From the NCBI RefSeq assembly GCF_021353265.1, contig NZ_JAJTWU010000008.1, forward strand, positions 1-64,000: a stretch of DNA of 64,000 bases. The letters run 5' to 3'. The DNA comes from Pelomonas cellulosilytica (GTDB taxonomy: Bacteria; Pseudomonadota; Gammaproteobacteria; Burkholderiales; Burkholderiaceae_C). The notes under the pieces are model-generated. The model was not told the origin of the DNA. It saw only the letters and a list, made by a program, of their open reading frames with translations, and did no database searches. Within the stretch, counting starts at the first letter, position 1. Each line of letters begins with the position of its first letter. Below are positions 57,234 to 64,000 of this stretch, piece after piece. The position numbers and the translations under genes are program-made.

Positions 57234-57907
57234 GAAGGCTCCGTCATGCCGTGGCGGCGTTTGGTGAAGGCAGCGTCCGGGCTGCAGAGGTGGTCCAGCA
57301 GTGCCTGTGCGCCGGGGCCGGCGGCCTGGCCCAGGGCAGCGCCGAAGCGGCTCGTGAAGGCCGGTTCGGCGGGCAGGTCGCCGAGCAGCGTGATGCCCGG
57401 CTGGCCCAGCAGCTCGCTGCGCTGCTGCAGGCCCAGGCTGACCTCACCGCGTGCCAGCAGCGCCGCGACCGGCACGCCGGGCGCTGCCTGTACCAGCCGC
57501 GGGCGCAGCGCGTCCAGCAGGCCCCAGCGCTGGAACAAGGCCAGCAGCGCCGTGCCGCTCGGCCCCGTCGAGTAGCCGATGGCCGTGGCGTCGAGCACGG
57601 CCGCACGGAAGTCGTCGGCGCTGGCCAGCACGGGCGCCCGTGCGCCGGCCGGTACAGCGGCGGCCACCGCCGAGTCGGCGAATGCGCGTACCGGGCCGAC
57701 CCAGCCTTCGCGCGCCAACGCCTGCAGCGCATCGTCGGCCAGCACCACCACGTCGAAGCGCTCGCCGTTGCGCAGCCGCCGGACCACGTCCACGCCGCCG
57801 GCCGCATGCATCGCCACGGCCCGGCCGCTGGCCTGCGCATGAGCCTGGGCCAGTTCGGCGACGAGCGTGCGCGTGGCCATCGAGGAAATGCCGTTCAGCG
57901 TTTGCAT
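57230..57907 (-). CDS. ModA-like solute-binding-domain protein without signal peptide
   Basis: A 225-residue protein with the fold pattern of extracellular molybdate/anion-binding proteins (GRAVAMHAAGGVDVVRRL, RFDVVVLADDALQAL, AIGYSTGPSGTALLALFQRWG, GEVSLGLQQRSELL). The start region MQTLNGISSMATRTLV is not a signal peptide, so it should be cytoplasmic. It is the first gene of the protocatechuate operon and overlaps ligJ by 4 bp. A cytosolic binding protein of this type could carry a ligand-sensing or chaperone-like role. I do not assign a reaction. An in-frame ATG lies 3 codons earlier (57916). Confidence 0.75.
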   Translation of the reverse strand: MQTLNGISSMATRTLVAELAQAHAQASGRAVAMHAAGGVDVVRRLRNGERFDVVVLADDALQALAREGWVGPVRAFADSAVAAAVPAGARAPVLASADDFRAAVLDATAIGYSTGPSGTALLALFQRWGLLDALRPRLVQAAPGVPVAALLARGEVSLGLQQRSELLGQPGITLLGDLPAEPAFTSRFGAALGQAAGPGAQALLDHLCSPDAAFTKRRHGMTEPS

Positions 57908-58042
57908 GCGGTGCATTCTGCGAAGCCGACTCCCATCGAGATAGTTCTGGCTCGGCCTAGCTGCTATGCAGAAACTGATGAGTCGCACCGGGTGGCAACG
58001 TACAGTCCGACCGGTCCGTCGCCCCTTGGCCTGCTCCCGCGC

Positions 58043-58960
58043 ATGAACCTGTCCCAGATCGAAGCCTTCGTCCACGTGGCCGAACATGGCAGCTTCAGTA
58101 AGGCGGCGCTGGTGCTGGGCGTGGCCCAGCCTTTGCTGAGCCGCCAGGTGCGGGCGCTGGAGGTGGACCTGCGCGAGACGCTGCTGGAGCGACACGGCCG
58201 CGGCGTGCGCCTGACGGAGGCCGGACGCCGCTTGCTGGAGCATGGGCAGGACATCCTGCAACTCGTTCAACACGCCCGCGAGGACTTGCGGGCCCAGCGC
58301 GATGAACCGGCTGGCAGCATCACTCTGGCCGTGCCGCCCACGCAAGCCCGGCTGCTGACGCTGCCGCTGATCCAGGCCTTTCAGGCGCGCTGGCCCGCGG
58401 CACGGCTGGCAATCATGGAAGGCTTTTCGACGACGCTGACCGAGTGGCTGCTGACGGGCCGCTGCGACCTCGCGCTGGTCTACAACCCCGAGCCGCTGCC
58501 GGCGCTGGAGATCGTGCCGCTGCGTCGCGAGGCCCTGTGTCTGTACAGCGCCGTGGCGCAGGCGCCCACAGGCCCGCTGACGCTGCAACGCCTGGCCCAG
58601 CTGCCGCTGGTAATGCCGCAGCGCGGCCAGCTCTTTCGCAGCCGACTGGAGTCGGCGGCGGCGATGGCGGGCATGCAGCTGGATGTGCGCTGGGAGGTGT
58701 CCAGCGTGCCCGCCCTGCTTGACTTGGTGGCGGCCGGCGTCGGCCACGCGGCGCTGGGCGAGGACGCGCTGCACAGCTACGAGCGCAGGGAGCGCCTGGC
58801 CGTGAGCCGCTTCGACACCGAAGACCTGCATTGCACGCTGTGCCTGGTCACTCCGGCCAACCGGCGGCCCACGCCGCTGCAGCGCGGGCTGGCTTCGCTG
58901 CTGTTGGAGCATTTCAGGATGCCGCGCGACGGCGCGGTGCAGGCCCCGACGACGGCTTGA
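58043..58960 (+). CDS. LysR-family regulator of the aromatic operon
   Basis: A 305-residue LTTR: helix-turn-helix at 1-60 (MNLSQIEAFVHVAEHGSFSK, AQPLLSRQVRALE) and effector domain at about 90-290 (ITLAVPPTQARLLTLPLI, CDLALVYNPEPLP). It is divergent from the pmd/lig operon with a 135-bp gap, the usual position of an LTTR activator such as PobR or PcaQ-like proteins. The gap holds a possible imperfect operator, ATAG at 57941 and CTAT at 57964, but this is weak. The start has no clear ribosome-binding site; no earlier in-frame ATG exists. Confidence 0.88.
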   Translation: MNLSQIEAFVHVAEHGSFSKAALVLGVAQPLLSRQVRALEVDLRETLLERHGRGVRLTEAGRRLLEHGQDILQLVQHAREDLRAQRDEPAGSITLAVPPTQARLLTLPLIQAFQARWPAARLAIMEGFSTTLTEWLLTGRCDLALVYNPEPLPALEIVPLRREALCLYSAVAQAPTGPLTLQRLAQLPLVMPQRGQLFRSRLESAAAMAGMQLDVRWEVSSVPALLDLVAAGVGHAALGEDALHSYERRERLAVSRFDTEDLHCTLCLVTPANRRPTPLQRGLASLLLEHFRMPRDGAVQAPTTA

Positions 58961-58967
58961 CGCCAGG

Positions 58968-59007
58968 CCGCGCCGCTGTCGCCTCGTCGCGCCTCGCGGC
59001 GGCGCGG
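58968..59007. terminator. Inverted repeat between convergent genes
   Basis: CCGCGCCGC (58968-58976) pairs with GCGGCGCGG (58999-59007) across a 22-base loop, in the 59-bp gap between the convergent LysR and cyclase genes. It lacks a U-tract on either strand, so it would be at most a weak or factor-assisted bidirectional terminator. Confidence 0.35.
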
Positions 59008-59019
59008 TCGGGCGCCACG

Positions 59020-59823
59020 TCAGTCCTCGAAGATGGCGACGGCGCGCGTCCAGCCGGCCGAGGCGCCGCGGATCTTTTGTGGGAAGCAGCTCACCGTGAA
59101 CCCGTGCGGCGGCAGGGCTTCGAGGTTGTGCAGCTTCTCCAGATGGCAGTAGCCGATGTCGCGGCCGGCCTTGTGGCCCTCCCAGATCAGCGACTTGTCG
59201 CCTGTCTCGGCGATCTTGCGGGCGGTGTAGCTGAAGGGCGCGTCCCAGCTCCAGGCATCGGTGCCCGTGAGGCGCACGCCGCGTTCGAGCAGGTACATCG
59301 TGGCCTCGTAGCCCATCCCGCAGCCGGCGTTCACAAAGTCGCGCTGGCCGTAGCGGGCGCCGGCGCGGGTGTTGACCATGACGATATCCAGCGGCTGCAG
59401 CGTGTGGCCGATGCGGCGCAGCTCGGCCTCGACCTCGGCGGCGGTGACGACATGGCCGTCGGGCAGGTGGCGGAAGTCCAGCTTGACGCCGGGCTGGAAG
59501 CACCATTCCAGCGGCACCTCGTCGATGGTGATCGACGGGCGGGCCTCGCCGAGCTTGGCGTCCTGCGTGGAGTGGAAGTGATAGGGCGCATCCAGGTGCG
59601 TGCCGTTGTGCGTCGTCAGCGTGACCCACTCGGCGGCGGCGGCCTCGCCGTCGGGATAGTCGCTGGCCTGCGTGCCCGGCAGCAGGCTCATGAACTCCTG
59701 CACCGTGTCGGTGTGCTTCTGGTAGGTGATGCGCGGTGCCAGCGGCGGCGGGTCCGACAGCACGTCGTTCTCGAGGTAGATGGACAGGTCGACGAAGCGG
59801 CGCTTGGGCTTTGCTGTGGTCAT
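59020..59823 (-). CDS. Cyclase-family metal-dependent hydrolase (kynurenine formamidase-like)
   Basis: A 267-residue protein of the cyclase family. FVDLSIYLENDVLSDPPP opens the domain, and the metal motif is HNGTHLDAPYHFH near residues 72-84. The later VTAAEVEAELRRIGHTLQP and GTDAWSWDAPF are typical of the family. Members hydrolyse amides or lactones, for example N-formylkynurenine. It is the last gene of the second catabolic operon, 13 bp after the FAH-type gene, where it may open a ring or lactone intermediate. The substrate cannot be assigned. Confidence 0.85.
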   Translation of the reverse strand: MTTAKPKRRFVDLSIYLENDVLSDPPPLAPRITYQKHTDTVQEFMSLLPGTQASDYPDGEAAAAEWVTLTTHNGTHLDAPYHFHSTQDAKLGEARPSITIDEVPLEWCFQPGVKLDFRHLPDGHVVTAAEVEAELRRIGHTLQPLDIVMVNTRAGARYGQRDFVNAGCGMGYEATMYLLERGVRLTGTDAWSWDAPFSYTARKIAETGDKSLIWEGHKAGRDIGYCHLEKLHNLEALPPHGFTVSCFPQKIRGASAGWTRAVAIFED

Positions 59824-59836
59824 GGCGGTCTCCGGG

Positions 59837-60826
59837 TCAGGGCTGTCGGGCAGCGACGACCTGCTGGTCGATGCGGCCGAAGGGGCCGGGCCGGCCGTCG
59901 TCGAAGTGAGCCTGCATGGACACGCGGTCGCCGAAGCGCATGAAGGGCGTGCGGGCCTGGCCCGTGTCGATGATCTCGATGACGCGCCGCTCGGCGAGGC
60001 AGGCCGAGCCGGCGGCACGCGACACGTTGGACACCGTGCCGGAGCCGACGATGGTGCCGGCCGACAGGCGGCGCGTGCGCGCGGCATGGGCGACGAGCTG
60101 GCCGAAGTCGAAGTTCATCTCGCGGCCATGCGGCTCGCCGAAACGTTGGCCGTTGAGCTGCACGTGCAGCGCCAGGTGCACGCGGCCTGCCTGCCAGGCG
60201 TCGCCCAGCTCGTCGGGCGTGACGGCCACGGGTGCGAAGCTCGTCGACGGTTTGGCCTGCAGGAAGCCGAAGCCGGTGGCCATCTCGTGGGGACCGAGCG
60301 CGCGCAAGCTCCAGTCGTTGATCTGCACGACGAGGCGCACGGCGGCCAGCGCCTCGGCCGGCGTGGCGCCCAGAGGCACGCGGTCGACGACGACGCCGAA
60401 CTCGCCCTCGAAGTCGATGCCGTCGGCTTCGCTGGGCAGCGGCACGTCGTCGCATGGACCGAGGAAATCGTCGCTGGCGCCCTGATACATGACCGGCACG
60501 GTGTCGAACTTGGGAATGGGCGGGGTGTTGAAGGCGGTCTCCATCAGGCGACCGTGGTTCAAGAAGGCCGAGGCGTCCAGCCACTGCGGGCTGCGCGGCA
60601 GCGGGGCCATGCAGTGGCATGGGTCGAAGGCGAAGCTGTCGGCGGCCGTGCCCGCGTTGAGGCTGTCGTAGAGGGCCTGCAGCTGCAGCCGCTCCTGCTC
60701 CCAATGCGACAGCACACTTATGAGGTGAGGCCGCGTCGCGCCGGCAGCGACGGCGCGGGAGAGGTCGCGGGAAACGACGACGAGACGGCCATCCGGCGTG
60801 CCGTCGCAGAGCGTGGCGAGTTTCAT
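59837..60826 (-). CDS. Fumarylacetoacetate hydrolase family protein
   Basis: A 329-residue protein. A small N-terminal domain (MKLATLCDGTPDGRLVVVS) precedes the FAH catalytic domain with metal ligands in GIDFEGEFGVVVD near residues 138-150, INDWSLRAL and KPSTSFAP. The late GTIVGSGTVSN supports full FAH-like proteins (fumarylacetoacetase-type C-C hydrolases). It overlaps the MFS gene by 4 bp. In this operon it would cleave an acylpyruvate formed after ring opening. Confidence 0.9.
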   Translation of the reverse strand: MKLATLCDGTPDGRLVVVSRDLSRAVAAGATRPHLISVLSHWEQERLQLQALYDSLNAGTAADSFAFDPCHCMAPLPRSPQWLDASAFLNHGRLMETAFNTPPIPKFDTVPVMYQGASDDFLGPCDDVPLPSEADGIDFEGEFGVVVDRVPLGATPAEALAAVRLVVQINDWSLRALGPHEMATGFGFLQAKPSTSFAPVAVTPDELGDAWQAGRVHLALHVQLNGQRFGEPHGREMNFDFGQLVAHAARTRRLSAGTIVGSGTVSNVSRAAGSACLAERRVIEIIDTGQARTPFMRFGDRVSMQAHFDDGRPGPFGRIDQQVVAARQP

Positions 60827-61989
60827 GGGTGGGTTCCGTTTTCCAAGCTCAGGGAAGCGCCGCTGTCCTGCGGACGAAGCAGCGCGAGGAAGCAGGCGAT
60901 GGACACGGCCGCGATGAGGGCCGCCGCAATCGCCAGCGGTGTGTAGCCCCCCGCCTTCACGAGAGTGCCGCCGAGGATGGGGCCGATCGCCGCGCCGATC
61001 ATGGTCATGGCCGGCGTGGCCGCGACGGCGCGGCCGCTCGGGTCGAGCCGGGCGATCGCGCCGAAGGCGAAGGTGTGGCTGAAGATCATCACGCAGGGCA
61101 GCAGGATCACGGCCGCGGCAAACGGCAGGAAGCCCGTGCTCTGCGTGATGACCAGCGCGATCAGCACCTGAGTGGCCGGCCCGGCAAGCAGCACCTGCTG
61201 CGGCGCCAGCCGGCGCTGCAGCAGCGCCGCCAGCGGCGCTGGCAGCAGGGTCACGAAGCCGAGCACGATGAGCATGGACGCGACAGCCCCGGGGCCGAAG
61301 CGTTCGTTGCCGATGCGCTCGACGAAGCTGAACAGCATCGCCTGCACCAGCGCCAAGCAGGCCACGCCGGCCATTGCGCGCCATGCCGTGGGCCGCAGCG
61401 GCGTGGCTGGCGCGCCGCTGCGGCTGCCGGCCGGCGCCCGGACACTGGGAAAGGCCAGTGCGGCCAGCAGGGCCGCCACCGCCATCACGCCGGCGAACAC
61501 GTGGAACATGGCGGCGCCGCCAGCGGCCGACACCAGCGCCGGCAGGCCGCCGAGCATCGGGATGGCGAAGACACCCAGGGCCAGGCCGGCCATGGCGAAC
61601 AGTCGGTGCGGGTTGGCGCTGCGGCCGATGCTGCCGTGCGTGAAGGACAGGCCGCAGCCGGCGGCCAGGCCGGCCATGGCGTGCAGCGCCGCCATGAGCT
61701 CGAAGCCGTCCACCAGCGTCACGCCGAAGAAGGCAAGCGCCGCCACGCCATACGCCAGCGCCGCCATGGGCCGGGCGGCCACGCGGTGGAACCGCGGCGC
61801 GAAGAAGAGGCTGGCCACCACGGCGCCAGCCAGGAAGCAGGTGACCAGTGCCCCGGCCTGCTGGGGGTCGAAGCGATAGGCCGACATCAGCGTGCCGACC
61901 CAGACGGGCAGGGTGACGAGGTCGATCATGCCGGCGCAGTGCGCTGCCATCAGCACGGCCCGTCCGGCGGCGCTCTCTGTCTTGCTCAT
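60823..61989 (-). CDS. MFS transporter
   Basis: A 388-residue protein with 12 hydrophobic helices (LMAAHCAGMIDLVTLPVWVG, AGALVTCFLAGAVVASLFF, MFSFVERIGNERFGPGA). Helix spacing and the short loops fit the YbfB-like or uncharacterised MFS-1 permeases. Signature loop motifs are weak. It lies inside the second catabolic operon between the epimerase and FAH genes, so uptake of the operon's substrate is likely. Substrate unknown. Confidence 0.82.
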   Translation of the reverse strand: MSKTESAAGRAVLMAAHCAGMIDLVTLPVWVGTLMSAYRFDPQQAGALVTCFLAGAVVASLFFAPRFHRVAARPMAALAYGVAALAFFGVTLVDGFELMAALHAMAGLAAGCGLSFTHGSIGRSANPHRLFAMAGLALGVFAIPMLGGLPALVSAAGGAAMFHVFAGVMAVAALLAALAFPSVRAPAGSRSGAPATPLRPTAWRAMAGVACLALVQAMLFSFVERIGNERFGPGAVASMLIVLGFVTLLPAPLAALLQRRLAPQQVLLAGPATQVLIALVITQSTGFLPFAAAVILLPCVMIFSHTFAFGAIARLDPSGRAVAATPAMTMIGAAIGPILGGTLVKAGGYTPLAIAAALIAAVSIACFLALLRPQDSGASLSLENGTHP

Positions 61990-62011
61990 GGGGTCTCCTG
62001 GTGGGCCGGCT

Positions 62012-62950
62012 TCATGCCAGCGCGTTGTCGACGAGTTGGCTCAGGGTCATGTCGTCCATGAAGCCCAGCGCGCGGGCCTCGGGCGTGTGCAGCGGTGGCA
62101 TGCGCGCGAAGAGGTTTTCGATGCGCTCGTCGGGCTGGTGGCGCAACAGCGTGTCTGCGCTCCGGGCCGCCTCGTGGGCAACGGCCTGCACCGACGCGAG
62201 CAGCACCGGCAGCTGCACGACGCGCGAGCGCGGCATTTGGCCGGCCGGCAGCGTGGCGGCGTGCAGCAGGTTGTCGACGCAGCGCTGACGCGACATCCAC
62301 CAGCAGCGACCTTCGGCCGAGACCGGACAGGTGTAGGGCTGGCCGGCGCGCAGCGTGCGGATGAGGTCGCTCATGAAGGCCGAGCCATGCCCGGCCGAGG
62401 TGCCGGGTCGAGCCACGATGCCGGGCAGGCGCAGCGAGAGGCCGTCGACCTGACCACGGCGGCTCAGGTCGGCCAGGTGGACCTCGGCCATCAGCTTGTG
62501 GGCGCCGTAGCTGGACTGCGGGGCCGGCGCGGCGGCTTCTTCCACGCAGGTCAGGGGCTGCAGGGCGCCGTAGACGGCCACGGAGCTGGCGAACACCAGC
62601 CGCGTGACGCTGCCGCCGGCCGCCACCGCGTCGAACAAGCGCAGCGTGTCGTGCAGGTTGACGCGCTGGCCGAGCCGAGGTTCGCGCTCCGCCAGCCCCC
62701 CCGGGACGCTGGCGAGGTGGTAGACCACATCGGCCGGCTCGCGCAGCAGCCGGTCAAGCACGGCGGCCTCGGCGAACTGGCCTGGGAAGAGGGCGACCCG
62801 CGCGTCTCGCCGCCAGGCCTCCGCTTGGGGGCCGAAGCCCTGATCGACGAGGCTGAGCCGGGTGAGCTGGCCGAGAACGGTGCCATCCAGCAGGCGTTGC
62901 ACCAGGGCCTCGCCCACATAGCCTGCTGCACCGGTGACGATGACGTGCAT
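62012..62950 (-). CDS. NAD-dependent epimerase/dehydratase (extended SDR, DenD-like)
   Basis: A 312-residue extended SDR. The NAD motif GAAGYVGEAL is at residues 7-16, VYHLASVPGG near 76, the catalytic Ser in FASSVAVYG, and YxxxK in SSYGAHK near 149. The SVPGG and SSYGAHK patterns resemble the D-erythronate dehydrogenase (DenD) group. In an aromatic-type operon it may oxidise a hydroxylated intermediate, but no substrate can be named. It lies 9 bp after the cupin gene. Confidence 0.85.
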   Translation of the reverse strand: MHVIVTGAAGYVGEALVQRLLDGTVLGQLTRLSLVDQGFGPQAEAWRRDARVALFPGQFAEAAVLDRLLREPADVVYHLASVPGGLAEREPRLGQRVNLHDTLRLFDAVAAGGSVTRLVFASSVAVYGALQPLTCVEEAAAPAPQSSYGAHKLMAEVHLADLSRRGQVDGLSLRLPGIVARPGTSAGHGSAFMSDLIRTLRAGQPYTCPVSAEGRCWWMSRQRCVDNLLHAATLPAGQMPRSRVVQLPVLLASVQAVAHEAARSADTLLRHQPDERIENLFARMPPLHTPEARALGFMDDMTLSQLVDNALA

Positions 62951-62959
62951 GGCAGCCTC

Positions 62960-63541
62960 TCAATGACCCGCGAGGGCCTGTGCGAGCCCGGCGTCGTACC
63001 GGCCGTCCACCAGCACGAAGAGCATGCGGCACGGGCGGTCGGAACGGTTGGCCCAGGCGTGGTTGGTGCCGCGCTGCACGACCACGCTGCCCGGGCCGAG
63101 CAGCACCTCGTCGTTGTCCAGCACCAGGGTCAGTTCGCCGGCGATGACCACTCCGTAGTCCACCGTCTCCGTGCGGTGCATCAGCGGGTGGGGCGAGCCG
63201 GCTTTGACCGTGCTCAGCCGGGCATCGCCGGCCTGGCCGAAGGCCTGCTCCATGCGCTCGTGGCCGCGCGCGAGGAACTCGGGCGTGTCGGGCGGGATGT
63301 CGACGAAGCGGATGCGCGTGCCGCGGGCTGGCGGCGCCAGTTGCAGCGGGCCGAGCGTGGGGTCGTCCTCGTCGGCGCCGATGGGGGCCGGTGTAGCAGG
63401 GGTGGCCCACACCTCGTGGAAGACCGTGCCGGGGATGGCCTGGAGTTCCACGACGCTTGGCAGCGCGCCGGCGGACGTCACGCAGGCGCGGCCGTCGTCG
63501 TCATGGCCGGTCACGATGCGGTGGATCTGGGGCAGCGTCAT
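62960..63541 (-). CDS. Cupin-domain protein
   Basis: A 193-residue protein whose C-terminal half is a single cupin barrel. Motif 1 is around HPLMHRTETVDYGVVIAGE and motif 2 is PGSVVVQRGTNHAWAN, with His and Glu metal ligands retained. The N-terminal part (MTLPQIHRIVTGHDD) is family-specific. Such single cupins in aromatic operons can be dioxygenases, isomerases or binding proteins. It is not a two-domain gentisate dioxygenase. It sits 11 bp after the FAD monooxygenase. Confidence 0.8.
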   Translation of the reverse strand: MTLPQIHRIVTGHDDDGRACVTSAGALPSVVELQAIPGTVFHEVWATPATPAPIGADEDDPTLGPLQLAPPARGTRIRFVDIPPDTPEFLARGHERMEQAFGQAGDARLSTVKAGSPHPLMHRTETVDYGVVIAGELTLVLDNDEVLLGPGSVVVQRGTNHAWANRSDRPCRMLFVLVDGRYDAGLAQALAGH

Positions 63542-63552
63542 CGTTCGCTCCT

Positions 63553-63999
63553 TCAGATGGGCTGCGCCAGCGCGATCATGGACTCGCGCATGATGCGGGC
63601 ATGCTCGGCCTTGTCGCCGCTCGCGATCTCGATCTCGCCGAGTCGCGCCGAGTTCTCGACCACCATGCGGCAGCGCTCCCAGCGGCGTTGCTGGAAGGCC
63701 CTCAGCGCCACCTCCGTGCTAGCGGCACGGCCGAGTTCCTCGGCCAGCACGATGCCGTCCTCGATGCCGATGCAGGCCCCGGAGGCCAGGTGCGGCGTGG
63801 TGGCGTGCACGGTGTCGCCGATGAGCACGACGCGGCCGCGGTACCAGGGCTGCGGCACGAGTAGGCCTTCCAGAGGGCGGTAGATGATCCGGGAGTCGGG
63901 GCCGAGCGATTCGCGGATCTGTTGCAGCAGCGGCGCGGAGAAGGGTTCGAGCAGGGCCTTGAGTGCAGGCACGAAGCGCTCGGGCTCCACACGTTCGTT
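63553..63999 (-). CDS. FAD-dependent aromatic monooxygenase, C-terminal part (runs off window)
   Basis: The last 148 codons of a class A flavin monooxygenase. IYRPLEGLLVPQPWYRGRVVLI leads into the GD motif VLIGDTVHATTPHLASG, then the conserved GIEDGIVLAEEL and the C-terminal helix ALRAFQQRRWERCRMV. The N-terminal FAD-binding half is right of the window. As the first visible gene of the leftward operon it would hydroxylate an aromatic substrate before ring cleavage. The specific substrate cannot be deduced from this part. Confidence 0.85.
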   Translation of the reverse strand, partial: NERVEPERFVPALKALLEPFSAPLLQQIRESLGPDSRIIYRPLEGLLVPQPWYRGRVVLIGDTVHATTPHLASGACIGIEDGIVLAEELGRAASTEVALRAFQQRRWERCRMVVENSARLGEIEIASGDKAEHARIMRESMIALAQPI

Positions 64000-64000
64000 G

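Noticed and set aside
57230-59629. Open frame of about 800 codons through the ModA-like gene, the LysR gene and the cyclase gene
   Set aside because: Only its last 225 codons (the ModA-like gene) have a recognisable fold. The upstream part runs antisense to LysR and out of frame with the cyclase.
61892-63883. Open frame of about 660 codons on the plus strand
   Set aside because: Antisense to the epimerase, cupin and FAD monooxygenase genes, all of which have family motifs. The product shows no domain.

Overview
The window looks like a chromosomal segment of a GC-rich betaproteobacterium, most likely Burkholderiales (Comamonadaceae/Roseateles-type). The evidence is the codon use, Burkholderia-type trimeric porins, and a complete protocatechuate 4,5-cleavage (pmd/lig) operon of the Comamonas kind. 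No tRNA, rRNA, CRISPR array or replication origin was seen.

Layout. 0-3 kb is mobile-element debris: the tail of one IS66 transposase, a second IS66 transposase with an in-frame stop and no N-terminus, an IS-linked two-SH3-domain protein, and a tyrosine recombinase without its C-terminal catalytic half. 3-18.4 kb is a type I secretion locus: an HlyB-type ABC exporter, an HlyD-type adaptor, a truncated GT4 glycosyltransferase, an FrpD-like lipoprotein, a 2885-residue FrpC-like RTX protein with a probable self-processing module, and a frameshifted redoxin/prolyl-hydroxylase-like gene. 18.5-28.5 kb holds LysR, SDR, secreted alpha/beta-hydrolase, porin and MFS genes.

28.5-46.5 kb contains four paralogous regulators that join an OmpR/PhoB-type winged helix to a STAND (NB-ARC-like) ATPase. 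They are mixed with an SDR, a secreted hydrolase, a flavodoxin-like protein, a TonB-dependent receptor and an MFS transporter. One paralogue has lost its C-terminal half, and one has a decayed DNA-binding domain. A directly repeated TTCAC motif with 10-12 bp spacing lies upstream of several of these units. I infer that it is the binding site of these regulators. This is the best candidate here for an undescribed regulatory system.

46.5-50.1 kb is a porin / PstS-like protein / chemoreceptor group, preceded by a 490-bp non-coding region with strong inverted repeats. 50.1-57.9 kb is a leftward operon that converts 4-hydroxybenzoate to protocatechuate (PobA) and on to pyruvate and oxaloacetate (LigAB, LigC, LigI, LigJ, LigK), with a divergent LysR gene. 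59-64 kb is a second leftward catabolic operon: cyclase, FAH-family hydrolase, MFS, epimerase, cupin and FAD monooxygenase. It runs off the window.

All calls rest on reading the sequence and on family knowledge. No database search was possible. The several frameshifts could be true gene decay or, in part, assembly error.
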